Source: Solenopsis invicta
Taxonomy: Eukaryota > Arthropoda > Insecta > Hymenoptera > Formicidae
NCBI RefSeq assembly: GCF_016802725.1
Contig: NC_052677.1
Coordinates: 12,573,306 to 12,637,305, forward strand
Direction of reading: 5' to 3'
DNA: 64,000 nucleotides
Position numbers and translations under genes: made by a program. This document shows, piece after piece, positions 1 through 12,599 of the stretch; position 1 is the first letter of the stretch; each line of letters opens with the position of its first letter. Under the pieces are notes generated by a model. The model saw nothing but the letters and a program-made list of their open reading frames with translations, did no database searches and was not told where the DNA came from.

Positions 1-2064
1 ATAGACAAACTTTACCTTTAAGTCACGTATGATCGATTTGACTATTTCGAAAAATCTACGTTATTCTCCACGTGATAGGAAATCTTTTGGAAACACGTAT
101 GTGAGAGCGTGAACGCCCGTAAGCGTCTAGAAACGAGAAGAAAAATTTGGGTTGCAGGTGGTTAAGCGCTCGGTAACGTGATATCGCTATTAGAGGTCTT
201 ACGTTGATCCCACTTTCGGCTGACGAAAGTGAATCCCGAAATTGACCGCAAAGATTCCCCGTCATCATCATCGACACCTTAATAACTATCACTGCTTATA
301 GACGCTCTTTCGTTTACTCGGGTGTGTCTCCACGCATACACGCACACACACACACAAACGCGTGCGCGCGCACGCACACGAACGCGTACAAACACGTGCA
401 CGCGTTGCTCTCGAAAGATATTCGCCAGTCATCGCCGGCAACGAGCCGAAAACGCGGCGGGCTTCTTGTTTGCCTATTTCCCCGGTAAGTTTGCCTTTCC
501 ATTCTTCGTCCTCCCTTTCACTCGTCATCTATCACTAATTTCAATTAGTACAAAGACGAGCTAAGAGGTGAGTAAGCTGCGCTCTCACGTGGTTCGATCG
601 TTCGGACCGCGCATATTCGTTTCGTAGGCGGAATAATCCTTTTATTTTCCGCCGCGTCTTCACACACCGGCGGAGATGCGCGGCGTATATCGTGGGAGAT
701 TACGTAAACTACCGCTGCTACAACCTACGTACACGCTAACAATGAGATTATCTCGAGTTATCTCGTCGGAAGCTGTAACCGAGACACGACAAACCTATTT
801 CGGGATCCTCAAACCGCCCGAGTCCGCTACATAACTTTAAGAGCAGTACACGCATCCAAATTACGACGTCTCGGATAGGCAGTCTTTTTTGCGTGCAGCC
901 ACGTGTCTCCGAGATATACGCGAATACTTCTCGAATATCGGTGCACAGCCAATGCTCGGACCTAAGTTTATCTCATTAAACTTGGCGCGAGATCGCGATG
1001 AAAGCGGCGCGAAACGCTCGATGCGCACGGATTTCTCTCTCCTCGATAAATTTTCTCGGTTTCCTTCGATCTCAATGCGGAGGATCGAGATCGTTCCTCC
1101 CCGTGAACTCAGGTGCGCCGCGCGAATACACGGATTATCGGCGCGGCTCGGGTTAAATTTATGGATTTTCATTGGGATTCCTCTCCGATATGCTAACGGT
1201 CGTTGTCGTTGTTGTTGTCGTCGTTAATTCCGCGTTACGGTATATGTACCAGCGATTGCCGGCACTTTATAGGCGTGCTCTCGTACACGCAGGGAACTCT
1301 CGAGAGGGAACACGTGGACGTGGGAGAGCCGGACACGCCAGATGCGGCGCGCCCACGCGGTGAAAGTAGCGATAATTGATTCCGTGCTCTTAAGATATCT
1401 CACGAAGATCCTGCGACCGAGATTAACCGCGAGAGAATCGTCCAGGTTATAGGCCCGCTTCCTCGACGAAAACCAAATCGCGCGGATGCAGTATACAACT
1501 ATACGCGCCAGTTTAGCGATGACGGTACAAATTAAATTTAAAAGATACAAGAGGTGAAGGGAGGATTAATGCGTCACCGGCGAATAGTGACCGATCGGAT
1601 AAACACCGTGGGTGGAATCGTGACACGCGCGACACACGGTGAGACGCAGGAAGGAGCCAGAGGCGAATATATTGCCAGGTATATCTGTTATTACTGTCGC
1701 CGATATTGTCATAACGATGGAAAAGGTTCTGAATGTAATGGTAAATTCTGGTTTCATAGACCAAGTTTTTTCCCCATCGGGATTTGCTTTAAAACACGTG
1801 ATAAAACGCGCTTTATACACTGCTGGCGATAGTACATAAACGTATGAAATATCGAGCTTCGAAAAATATTGCACCATCGAGAGTAACGTAACGGTCGGTG
1901 GTACGTTTAGGATATTGTGGATTCGAGCAGAGAAAGAGAAAGGGGACGGAAGATGAGGCTACGAGTGAAATAATAAACCGGCAGAAAGATCCCTCCTCTC
2001 TTTCCGCGCTTCTATTGATCGCAATAAATTACTTCTAATCGCTCGATCGACGCATATGGCTACG
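1..2064. other. non-coding sequence, no gene seen
   Basis: Mixed-composition unique sequence. Open frames on both strands are at most about 110 codons, overlap each other, and show no domain or splice context. Frames near 1.55-1.84 kb look superficially protein-like, but two incompatible frames look equally good, which argues for chance. Besides the alternating purine-pyrimidine tract (335-405), there is only a short GTT/GTC run at about 1200-1225. Confidence 0.55.
335..405. repeat. CA/CG alternating tract (Z-DNA-prone)
   Basis: Nearly continuous alternating purine-pyrimidine sequence: CA repeats grading into CGCG and CACG blocks. This is a degenerate dinucleotide microsatellite with potential to adopt left-handed helix. 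Open frames on both strands here read as Thr/His/Arg or Cys/Val runs and are artefacts of the repeat. Confidence 0.75.
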
Positions 2065-2107
2065 AAATAAATAAATAAATAAATAAATATATATATATAT
2101 ATATATT
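2065..2107. repeat. (AAAT)n-(AT)n microsatellite
   Basis: About six AAAT units run directly into a TA dinucleotide run of roughly 20 bases. It is a simple sequence repeat with no associated gene. Confidence 0.85.
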
Positions 2108-2324
2108 TAATAATCATAAACAGTAAAGAAAGTGATTCCGATATGAAACACACGTCGGCCGGTGCTTTTATTAAGATGCATTAGTCTGTTTGGTGCAGCA
2201 CTCGACGCCGCGTGTCCTGCAGCGGAGAAATACGGTTGCGGGGAAGGGTGTGGGATGGCGGTGGCCCGCTATGAGATGCCGTAATGATACCATTCGCTGC
2301 GGCCTGCTGTTAGTATTTGACATT

Positions 2325-2480
2325 ACGGCACGATAATGCAGCTGTACGTCCTCGTAGGCAAATGGATCTTGACGAGGAAGCAGCCAAGCCTGTCATCTGA
2401 TAAATGTTGCATATGGTCACTCCTGCGACGAAATCGCACGCTCCACTGTTACGCGTAATATTACAATTCATAAATAAATG
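2325..2480. promoter_or_regulatory. E-box-rich candidate regulatory segment
   Basis: Three E-box hexamers lie within 77 bp: CAGCTG at 2339-2344, CATCTG at 2394-2399 and CATATG at 2410-2415. TGACA/TGTCA half-sites are also present, and an AT-rich tail contains ATAAATAAATGA. The segment is complex, non-repetitive and free of stable open frames. bHLH binding is inferred from motif clustering only; conservation cannot be judged here. Confidence 0.25.
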
Positions 2481-2489
2481 ATGAAAGAA

Positions 2490-4910
2490 AATTAGAAGAG
2501 TGGCTTTCAGTCATTCCGTTCGCAATACGAAGCTCGATCTCACGGATTTACGTTTACAAAATCCGTGCCCGTTACTCTCGAAACATACGATCTTTCCGTG
2601 TCCCGCACGAGAATCGTCGCGACGAGACGTCGCGTCGTCGGGTGAATGTGTTAGCTAGCGGAGAGTTGCTTTCGTTAAGAAGGGATGTGCGTGAGCGGTG
2701 GCGGGCAGGACTGGTAGTGTATCCAAGGCCGATAATCCCTCCGGTGTTTTTCTTTTCCTCCTTCGTCTCCGACCCACTTACCCCGGCATCGTAGACCCCC
2801 AACCCTCTCTACCCGTTTTATCGGGTGTCGCCGCGGGTTATCGTCGTGGTTGCTGCCAGGAAGGATGAGATAGGAGGGGGGAGAGGGGTGATGCCAGAGG
2901 GGTGTGAGGCCGCTGCCACCTGTTGGCGGGACAACGTCTTAGCCCTCCTTGCTGCTCCTCGCAGACGTTCTTCTCCAGCTTTTGCCCCCCTCCTCCCTTT
3001 TGCTTCGCCTTCCTCTCCACTTCGCGCTTCACTCCCTCGATTTCTCCTTCTTTTTTTTCTTCTTTCCTCGTACAACTAGTCGCCGCGGGACGGGGGATGC
3101 GTTTTTCCACGCGAGCCATGGGATGGATTTTAACCCTCCCGTTTAGAACACGGAGTCGAGCTCGACGGAATTAATTCTGCTTGAGGCGCACGCGCGTGTT
3201 CCTGTCGCTTGAGAGAGAGATGTGCATACAAGATGTTCCGTAAAAGGATTTATATTAAATGAGAAGTTAGACGAACCGTTATTGAATACAATTAGGACAT
3301 CCTGCAATAATTACGATATGTCAATTACGAGGGCAAAAGGTATAACACATTTTTATAATGGATCCGTGTTGTTCCGTGTCCATTTGAAAGCCTTCGATAA
3401 TTTCGGAAAAAAAAAAATCCGTTCACGAAAGATCACAGTGTACGGGACGGAAAGTTTCCTTAAATGCAGCTCAGAAATCAAAAAAACTTTTGAACAGAAG
3501 CGCGTACAAAGCTGGCGGACTAAACAAACAATAAATTTCAACGAGCAGAGCGAGCGTTTTCGATTTCTCCACTTCGGAGGTCTCCTTTTAGCGGAGGACA
3601 AAGGGTCGTTTGTTGGGCCCAACCTTACAAAGGGCCCCATTGGTCCCGTGCACTCCAGCACGACAAGGGCTACGAGGGACTTCTTTCTCTCCGCCTTACC
3701 AAGCGTTTACGTACGGCATTCCTCAGTTTGTTGAATATAATAATATAATCACGTTTGTATCGTAAATAATACTTTCGCGTACGCTGCTGCAAAATTATTG
3801 CGTTATCGTAGATCGTATATCAGATTTAAAAATTTATTATCGCATTTGGAAAAGAAAGCGCGACTCAATTTCGAAATCTCTCCACCTAAATAAAAAATAT
3901 TTACAGCATTTCGTTTACATTAAATTCAATATGCTCGAGGTGCAGATTGAGCACCACTGATTTACGCAGCGTTAATTGGCACAAATTGCGTACGAAGAGT
4001 GTGCGACGACTTTCCCGGCATAGGTGGAAAGCGTCGTTTTCGGTAAATGCCAAAGTGATCATAAAGCACACCGCTTTTCTTCGTCTACGTGCGCGGAATA
4101 GCGTCGCGACGGCGACTCGCCAGGTCGAGTTCAAGGGTTTCGAGGTGAAAACGGGACTGTGATTCCAGGCAGAAACTGGATCGACGGGTTCCTGACTTGA
4201 CGAAGCCCTCGACCTCTGACCTCCTCCTCGCGGAGCAGGTCGGCATAAGGCTGCCACGCTCTCGCTCTCGCTCGCTACACCAACTTACAAGCGTGTGTAT
4301 CGATCCTTCCAGCGGAGTTTACGTCGCAAGCATCGCGGATCTTGGCGATCCTTGTGAATTTTATGTCACAAAAATAGATTGCTTGTGCACATTATTTCTA
4401 GAGATGAAATAATACGGAATGTTGATGAATATTAAATATCAAATTTCAATAATAAAAGATATAATGGAGCCCAGGATAAAATAACGCTACGCGGAACGCA
4501 ACTTATATGAAACTTACATACGCAATTTATATCCATTTCAATCAGTACTATTATACTTTCATAAACAAGACGCCCGTTTCGCTTTTGCGAGAGAGAGAAA
4601 GAGAGAGTGCGAAACGCCGACTTCCTTCGCACAAGGCCGATCCTCCCTACTCCCACAGTAGTCGAAATTGAATACGGCGCGTATTTACGCGAGAACGTAA
4701 TTTCGATCCGTCTACCCCGTTCACGTTGCCTCTCTCATTTCGCCGAGAAATTCATTATCCGCTTTACCTAATGTCTTTATTTTTATTATAGAGATTTATC
4801 TCGCGCTATCATTGCCGAGCCACAATTCGGAGATTGCTAATGGAATCGTCGGAACTCGCGGGATACGATGATTGTTTAAGTGGGCGAATGGTCCAGTTTC
4901 CAACTGTATG
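2490..4910. other. non-coding sequence, no recognisable gene
   Basis: The stretch contains a pyrimidine-rich block (about 2940-3075) and a 170-codon open frame at 3222-3734 on the plus strand. That frame has no recognised domain, crosses a ten-base A run, and has no convincing splice sites. I treat it as chance. The remainder is ordinary unique sequence. Confidence 0.5.
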
Positions 4911-4922
4911 AGTAAGACAGAC

Positions 4923-4926
<4 letters not shown>

Positions 4927-4985
<59 letters not shown>
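4927..4985. repeat. (AG)n microsatellite, about 58 bp
   Basis: A perfect AG run follows three GACA-type units. Long GA tracts are binding sites for GAGA-type factors in insects, but this one may simply be a neutral microsatellite. Open frames translating it as Arg-Glu or Ser-Leu repeats are not genes. Confidence 0.95.
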
Positions 4986-4989
<4 letters not shown>

Positions 4990-5507
4990 TAACGTTGCCG
5001 GATTCCTCGAAAGCGCCGGAGCACATCGGTAAGTTCCAGGTCCTCTTATTGTCCTCGGCGCGCGATACACGCTCCTGCAGGTACGACTGGCCAGGAAAAT
5101 TCGCAAGCTCTCCCTATTTCGACGGAGCGCATTGGTCCATGGCGGAGTGCTCGTCTCCCGCTCCCGCAAGAAGGACGGACAGATCCAAATTGAAATGTAA
5201 TGTATACCCCTCCCCAGCCCGTGCCCGTCCTCGTCCGCCGCCCTCTCGGCCCTCTCCACCCTCGGCCGCGCGACTCCCCTCGATCGAAGATGGCTCACGA
5301 GGCCGCCGCGAGGGTGCGGCGGGGCGATTGCGGTGGGTGGGTAGCATCGGGTATAAGTGTAGGTGATTTACTGCTTCGGGCTTAATGGAGGCTGTTTACT
5401 GCTAATTAAAACGAAGCCCCGTCCATACGGCCCCGCAGCCCCCCGGTCGAGGACCGATTCCACGGTTTCGTGCATTCCGCGACCTACGAGGGTTGCAGAC
5501 TACTACT

Positions 5508-5546
<39 letters not shown>
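5508..5546. repeat. (ACG)13 trinucleotide array
   Basis: Thirteen perfect ACG units are preceded by two ACT units. One frame reads poly-Asp, but it is a short frame without other coding evidence. Confidence 0.95.
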
Positions 5547-5552
<6 letters not shown>

Positions 5553-7146
5553 GGGCGACGGGTGACACGCTCACGGGGGTGGCTTGCGTGGGATAATGGC
5601 GCGGCCGATATAAATACGCGAGCTCAGGGGGAGAAGTAGACGGATGGATATGTTTTATTAACCTTCGGGGTTGAATGACATTGTGTGCCCGCGGACGATA
5701 CAGATACAGATAATATGCGTAGGGTGTGAGCCGAAAGGCAATTATGATGTGAGACAGGTTAAGTCGGAAATAATGTTGATTTCGGGAGATACGGATTCAA
5801 ACTAATTTGTTGCTTCGTATCTAAAGATATACCATGAACAACGTTAACAGAATACAGTCAATCATTGGAAGTTTTGCTCGATTATTATACGGTGAATTCG
5901 TAACGAACAAAAAGAGATGTCAATCTAAATCTCGAGTAGTGAGGCTCGTGAGGAAGTCTAAGAGCGGAATATGACTTTTCTTCGCGGTATGAAGCAAGAC
6001 TCCGTCTAGTTAGAGCGACGTAATTAGTCTGATCCCCCATAAAATCGCGGGTTACACCCTCTTTTACTCGCGGATGGAAAACGCGCGTCAAACTCCTCCC
6101 CTCGGACAATAAACAATCGTTTGAGAAGCAAAATTACTCCAATTAGTGGGGGCTCCAAATAATACTCGGCTGTAGCCCCCCCCCCTCTCTCTATCTGTCT
6201 CTGTATTTATAACGTAATCCCGAGCGGCTTTTCCAATAAGAGCAATCCTACTTTCCTTTTCCTCGTTCCTCGTTTCTGCCCAATTAAACTGAACCGCGTT
6301 GTAGCGAGCGTGCATACTGCGTATCAATATCAATTATCCGGCGAGTGACACGCCGGGACCGATTAAAAGGAGAGACGAGAAAGAGAGAGAAAAAGAGAAA
6401 GGGAGAGAAGAGTGGAAGAAGCAGAGGCAAAGAGACAAAGAAGAAACATAAAAAGCGGAGGAAGAGACACATAGATATAATGGGAAAGGAGGCGGCTAAA
6501 CTTAACGAGTGGTTTTGGTGAGAGTTCACGTTGATATAGCACAGTACTGACAATGAGCGAGCATGAACAACAAGAATGGTTCATTACGTTAGAAGTTTAT
6601 TACCTCGCCCCGTAGCACGTGGAGAAAAATTTTAGATCTACGATCTATTGAACGACGCGGAATCATCGGATTAACATATTTATCAAAATTTCGTGTTCGA
6701 CGCCTTCAACGCGACTTTATTAACACAAATTCCACTATTACGTTGCAGTCCAAGACATCTTTGACTGCTTGGCAAACAATCGCAGCTGCAAAGTAGAGCC
6801 GAGATGCAACAGCGGCACGAAAGAACGCGATAAATTGCCCGAAAGCTTCGTCCAATCCCCGGGACGAAACACTAAGCAGATGGATTATGTTAAAGAGGTT
6901 GAAGAGTGGGATAAACAAACGAAACGTGGAGGAGGGTGGGTGCGAAAGGAACCGAGCGAAGACGTCAATACAGAAGAACGGGCTCGAGCAACGGCGAGGA
7001 TCGAGCTTAAGAATGGTAGAACAACCGAGCGAAGGAGAAGGACGAACGGGGAGGGGGACAACCGGCGAAATGGACGAGTCTTGTTGGGGGTTGAAAGGGG
7101 CGAGTGAGAGGGTAAATCTTAAATAAAGTGATATGGAGTACTTTCG

Positions 7147-7178
7147 TATAAAAGCTCCATTTCCAGTACTACTTTAGC
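7147..7178 (+). promoter_or_regulatory. TATA box plus initiator-like pair
   Basis: TATAAAAG begins at 7147 and a CCAGTAC initiator-like sequence has its A at about 7175, which is 28 bp downstream. That is the usual TATA-to-start spacing. CpG-rich sequence with no large open frame follows. The pair fits a core promoter, but such matches are expected by chance in 64 kb. Confidence 0.2.
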
Positions 7179-8391
7179 GAATACCATCTACGCGCGCTCT
7201 TTCTCTTATGTAGAACTTTCGCAGGGATTTCGCTCTCGCGGTGAGAGCGACTGCCAGTCGTCCGCGGGGCTTATCATTTGCGATTTTCTTCAATTATCGA
7301 TCTATCTTCTCCCTTACGCTACGCTACGTCGCGAGCGCGTTGTCCGTCGAACGTGAACGTACATCCGAGCATGGACGATACCTTCGTTCCTCCGCTTTCG
7401 CGTCCACGTCTTTCGCCTGAATTGTAAAATTCTCACGGCAAAGCCGCGAAAGAGTTACAAAAGGAGCCACGGTATATAAATTCTCGATTTATCGGAATGA
7501 AATTACCTCGGCTGCGCGAACGAATAGCATCGCGCGGCTTCCTTATCACCCTGCGAACGTTAAGTGGCGTGAATTCGGCAGGGCCTCAATGGGACTCGAA
7601 TAAATTTAATGGCAGGGCTCGGCGTCGCGGCTCGAGAGGCCCGAAGGCCCTCGCTAGGCGAGCAGGTGGTCGGCGTGGTGGGGGAGGAACGACCAGATCG
7701 ACCGGTTTACATGGCTGGAGATCCGAGAACGCCTTTTACTCCCCTTCTGCCCCTCAGCCCCTCGTGCGAGGACTCCGAGTGTCGGTGGGGCCGGAGGAGG
7801 ACGACGATCGTGTATACACTCGAGCGAGTGTGCGCCGATGTTCGCTCGCGCGCACGGAGGATGGAGGCAGCAAAGGGTAAAACGCGAGGATTTAAGAAAT
7901 GGACGGTGATCTTAGCGTGTGGTCTTTATAGAATCCTTGAACCTAAGCACCTGCCTCGATACATGTGTGCGCGAGCGCGTGTGCGTACACGCATACGCAC
8001 GCACGCATCACCGTAACGTACGGACAGATTGAATATCTCTCTAATAAAATACTACTTAACCTTGGACAAATTTGTAAATCATTGTTCGATTATTCTCCGA
8101 CGTTGCGTCGCGTATCAACGATTTGACACTTTACTCATAACGTCATTTCTCCCGCACGTTATTTCTAAATGCTATTGCAAAAACTTTCCTTTCTTTCCCG
8201 AAGAAATTTTCGCGTATCAGAGTACACCGGCACTTTCCTCCTCCACAGGCTCGGGGTTTAATTTAATGTCCAAATAAGTCACGCGTGAAAAATGGCAGCG
8301 CGGCTTATTGTTAATTTCGATCCGACAATGGGCGATCTCGCAGGAAGCCACGTCTAAAGGCCGTTACACAAAAGGAAGGAAAGAGAGACGG

Positions 8392-8444
8392 GGAGCGAGC
8401 GAGCGAGTGAGCGAGTGAGCGCGCTCGCGCGCGCGCGCGCACGC
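8392..8444. repeat. (GAGC/GAGT)n-(GC)n tract
   Basis: Tetranucleotide GAGC/GAGT units run into a GCGCGC-rich alternating segment (about 8418-8444). It is a simple repeat; the GC part is prone to Z-DNA and hairpin formation. Confidence 0.85.
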
Positions 8445-8515
8445 GGGGGCCGGGATACTCTTAAAAGGTGTTGTTAAAACCACCCTGCGCCGTGTAAGAC
8501 ATTTCGCGTCGGCAC

Positions 8516-8606
8516 CTTTAATTAAAGCCATAAATCAATGTCAATTAACCTGGTCACGGGCCAACGCGCAATTAATTATAATTAACAATTAATAATACAA
8601 TAATTA
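8516..8606. promoter_or_regulatory. homeodomain-site cluster
   Basis: About 90 bp holds TTTAATTAAAG, ATAAATCA (complement TGATTTAT, matching a Hox-Exd composite half), ATGTCA (a TGACAT/Hth-like half on the other strand), TCAATTAACC, and then three further ATTAAT/TTAATTA cores. Antennapedia-class homeodomains bind TAAT cores, and Exd/Hth partners bind TGAT/TGACA. The density suggests an enhancer, but AT-rich sequence produces TAAT by chance. Occupancy and conservation are unknown. Confidence 0.3.
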
Positions 8607-8609
8607 GTC

Positions 8610-11600
8610 GCGGAGCAGAAAGTTTCGCGAGTCACCGCGCGCGCGGGACAGCGCGCAGCTTTCCGAAATATAATATAATGGCGATCTCTAATGTGGCGAT
8701 CTCTAATGAATTCGTCCTCGAGCCTGCCGCCTTTATTAAAACGCGCGTCTCGGATCTTAAGCCGGTTCCGAGACATTTTATTAAAAGCAACGGAGCATCC
8801 TGGCGGCCATCGTACCCAAACGCGAGGCGACCTTTGAACCCTTCGAGCGTTCCTCCTTCGTTGCTGTAGCACGTACACTGCATATATCTGATTTAGCTTG
8901 CTTATTTCTCTTTAATCCTTAGCACGAATGGATTAGACCCGTTAGATTCTACCGGTCTCAAAATCACTGATGAAATTAAGCTGAAATTAAATTTCATTTC
9001 ACAAAATAAATAAAACAATTTTCTAATTTCGCCCGTCCTCCTCATTGTTTCCCCACTGTAATTGCTATTACATTTCGCTGTTCTATCATTCTATCTGCAT
9101 TTTACTCCAATTCAGTCGTCATTTCCGGCTCCAATCAGCCATTAGTCAATCAATCCTTTTATCCCGCGCCGCCGTAGCGGGCTGAACGCTCCGCGCGCGG
9201 GGTACGGCGAGGTAGACGAAACGCGTTATTTCCCGCACAATTTCGCCACCACCGGAAGGTGTCGGTAAATCAGCGGCTTAATGAATTCGCCCCTTTCCCC
9301 GCCGTTAGAGTATTCGGGGAAGCTCACGGGATTTACTCTCCCGGTTATCTTTACGAGTCTCAGAGATACGCCTCTCTTGTCTCACTTGTCCTACAGGCGG
9401 GACGTTGTTACGGGGAGGGGTGGTGGTTGCGGACCGGCGCGGGCCAGGAAGTTGTCGCTAAATCTCCGCTGACATCTGACTGGCACGCTCCCCGAGACGG
9501 GACGCGCTACCCGTTATGATTGTTAAGCCGTGCAACAGACTCGTGCACGCGTGCGGTAAATGTGACGGCGATTTAACTCTCGCAAGTCGCAGGTACGCGT
9601 ATCTGTGTCGCGAAAGTTAATAGCGTATCGCGTAACATTTCGGCAATTATTCGTACAAAAAAAAAAAAAACGAGAATGAACGATTCTCCTATTCCTCGTT
9701 ATCTCTCAGACATGTGCGCACACGCAAATACAGCTGTCTCCGTTACAATATCGCAACGGTATGACTGACGGCGGATCACTCGCGTTAGTCCTATTCGACG
9801 GAGGAGATTGCGCGTCGCGCTCCGCAACTAAGAGTTCATTAATATAAATTCTATATCTAACTGAAACAAGGCGCAGTGAAACATTCGGTTTTTATGACAT
9901 TTTTTACGTCGCGCGCGCTTGCCGCGCCGGGAGGGTTAAACTTCGTCTTCGCCGACATTGTCGTCTTCCATCATACTGTAATGACACTTTTACACTTCGG
10001 ATAATGTCGCTGCAAAGGCACTCACAATGTGACCGCGGAGAGCGCAAAAACGAGTGCGCGCGCGGGCGAGCGCGTACAGCCGGGCGAAAGGAGGGGGAGG
10101 GAGAGGGATAGTGGCTACGTGTGTATAGGTGCGTATAGAAAAACGGAGGAGCGGAGAAAGAAAAACAGTCGAAAAAGGAGCGGCGCGTTGGCGGAACAAA
10201 AAGGAACTAAACTCATTTCCGAGGCATTAACCAATTACTTTTTGCGAAAGGGTGTCGGTTACCTTCAACTTTCTACCCGTTCCCCTCCGCTCATCCCTTT
10301 CCTCTATCTCTTTGCTTCAGAGGCCGCTGCACCCCCGTCCCTCCCCCCGCTACTCTTCACCCCCGTCGTTCGTTAACCAACTCGTCGACCGGGCGAATAC
10401 GTTAATGAAGAAAAATATAAAGCAGTTGATACATAGGGAGGGACGTCGTTACAAGGAGATGAAAACGTATCGGCAAAGAGCGAACGACAAAAATTCCGAA
10501 TTCACCCCTCGGAGCCTCGTAGCACCTCGTGACACGTTAAAGGAAATAGGAGGCGAAGCGTGCAGTTCCGTCGGTTCGGAAATCATACGATGAATATGGC
10601 ATCCCTTGCTCTTATTCTCCCATTCCCCTCTCACCCCATCGCCATTCGCGCGCAATAAAAAAACAAAAAAACAAAAAAAACGTGCAACGAGAGATCCGTC
10701 GTGATAAGTGGCAACAATCCATAAAATAGAATAATCGACATTAATGGACGAATCCTGAATGTGAGCGAGCTGCCGCATTCACGCTCAATCTGCCGCGCGC
10801 TTAATTGCTATTAGGGATGCAGCGAGAGTATTCGGCAACTATTTGGTATTCGGCGTATTCGACAAATTTGCCCAATATTCGATGTGGCCGCATAGTTAAT
10901 ACTATTTAGCGTGCTCGTATTCCTTAGCTGGCAGCTATAATGCAGCGCTAAGACGGGAATTAATCCGTACGGGGGCTCGTATCACGGAAAAACTGCGAAA
11001 TGCACGTACAATGGACGACGAACGCGGCGCGGCGCGGCCCCGCGTTCCTTGCAGGAACGTTGAACTTCGTTACGGTATAGAGTCGTCACACTCGGCGAAC
11101 GGATCGCGCCATTTATCTTAGATCGTATGATCAAACAGCTGGATATCTTCGGATGATTCTAAAACGGCCGGGGAATACCGGGTATTACGCGCTCGCGCAC
11201 TCGAATAGATGTAATACGATTATACTAGATGCGCGCGGCCGGCGCAATATGCGTGGCGTTTCGCGCATTTCGCTCCGCGCTTCGGAAGATACTGATGGAT
11301 ATTTCCTATATTCGAAGCGCAGGAATGCGCTACATTCCCTGGTTTATTATAACGTATGAATAACTATTTCGAAAATATCTCGCGCAACGAATTCGGCGAA
11401 TGGTCAAATAGCGATCGCGTTCGCTCGCGTTTTTCCAACGGACAAAGTTGAAATCACGAGTTAAAGAAATTCTAGTACGGATTTGAATACACGGAAATTA
11501 TTTGGGGGAGGGAAGCGTAGAACTGAACGTATTTGATCGCCCACAGACGACGCAATTACAATCCCTTCGCTTGTAAAGGACCTCCAGGCAGCCATCCGGC

Positions 11601-12165
11601 AATATAGAGGCCGGGCAACCGGATCTAATATCTTACGGCTAGGAGGATGCGCACATATCATATTGTTAATCTCAAAACCGCGTCTATAAGAATCCACTTA
11701 ATGAAATTTCCCCCGCACGACGGCCGTGCAATTGGTCGGCTCCAGGGGAAAGCCCCGGTTCCTCGTGTCCCCCGTGCCTGCACGCCGGTGGCATTGTGGA
11801 GCAATTAATAATGTCATATTGCACCCCCTCGGCGCCACCCCTACCCCCTCGCGTACCACCCCTCCGTCGTAGCGGCGTCTCCGACTAAACGCTCCCGGTA
11901 CCACCGCTGTACCACCACCATCGACACTACTACCAACCCCTGGCACACGGTACATCGCCCTTAGCACCGAGGGCTGCGTAGGCACCTGTCAGGGCCGACG
12001 ACACGGTCCTTACGACCCTGAACAAATTTCGCTGAAATTAACGGGGCTCTAATGGCGTTTGTTGCGCCATTCAAACTTTATTAACGCATGACGCATCGGA
12101 AAAAAACCAAATTTTATTCGTGCGTGAGAGCATCGAATGTGAAACTCGAGACAGTAAAGCTTAAA
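8610..12165. other. non-coding sequence, no gene seen
   Basis: Mixed sequence with small A-tracts (9657-9671; an interrupted A-run at about 10659-10680) and a GGG-rich stretch near 10.1 kb. Open frames reach 135 codons at most, are Arg/Ser/Pro-rich, and overlap on both strands. The 11.7-11.98 kb part is GC-rich and pyrimidine-biased. Confidence 0.5.
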
Positions 12166-12169
12166 ATTT

Positions 12170-12425
12170 CACAGATTTCAGTAATTTAAAAAATATAGTT
12201 ACAGTTTAATAGTTTAAGAATCAAGAAAGATGAGAATGAAAGATTTAGCACTGGGGAAACTTACAAATCATAGATTTTACAAATTAAGAAACAAAGAATA
12301 CTCTTTATGCAAAACTACAAGTTCTTAAAGACAATTCAAGTCTTCTTTTTAATGACTATTTAAAAGTTCTAGAAGAACTAAACGTTCAAGGATCAAATAG
12401 TCTTTAGTAATCAAGCGATAATGCA
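12170..12425. other. AT-rich island
   Basis: A sharp switch to AT-rich sequence between GC-richer flanks. It contains repeated TTTAAGAA/CTTAAAGAC-like words. It could be a decayed mobile element, but I found no terminal inverted repeats. Confidence 0.3.
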
Positions 12426-12599
12426 CCCTTCGTGTCTTCGGCCCTGGCATCTACCTACCGTGCAAGAAGAGGACGGAGGGTGGGTGGAGGTGGGCACCCT
12501 GACTGCTAGCTCGGATATAGGCTGTTGTGAATATTACATTCCCTGTGTATATAGACGGTGCGCGCCCGGGTAATGCTCCGAGGCACGAGGGCAGAGTAC

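Larger units (their letters stand above)
4990..8390. other. GC-rich to mixed non-coding sequence
   Basis: No gene is seen. A GC-rich block at about 5.0-5.6 kb is followed by mixed sequence. A purine-rich tract occupies about 6365-6475. TATA-like elements occur at about 5609-5616, 7147-7154 and 7473-7480; only the second has a plausible initiator at the expected spacing. The longest frames (about 110-135 codons) are Arg/Gly-rich readings of GC-rich DNA. Confidence 0.5.

Noticed and set aside
1639..1839. Hydrophobic-patterned frame, with a Cys/His-rich alternative frame in the same DNA
   Set aside because: Two incompatible frames look equally good, which points to chance; 66 and 92 codons without splice sites.
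3222..3734. 170-codon plus-strand open frame with fairly normal amino-acid composition
   Set aside because: No recognised motif, crosses a ten-base A run, an antisense frame of about 100 codons overlaps, and no promoter or splice context. A homology search would be needed to revive it.
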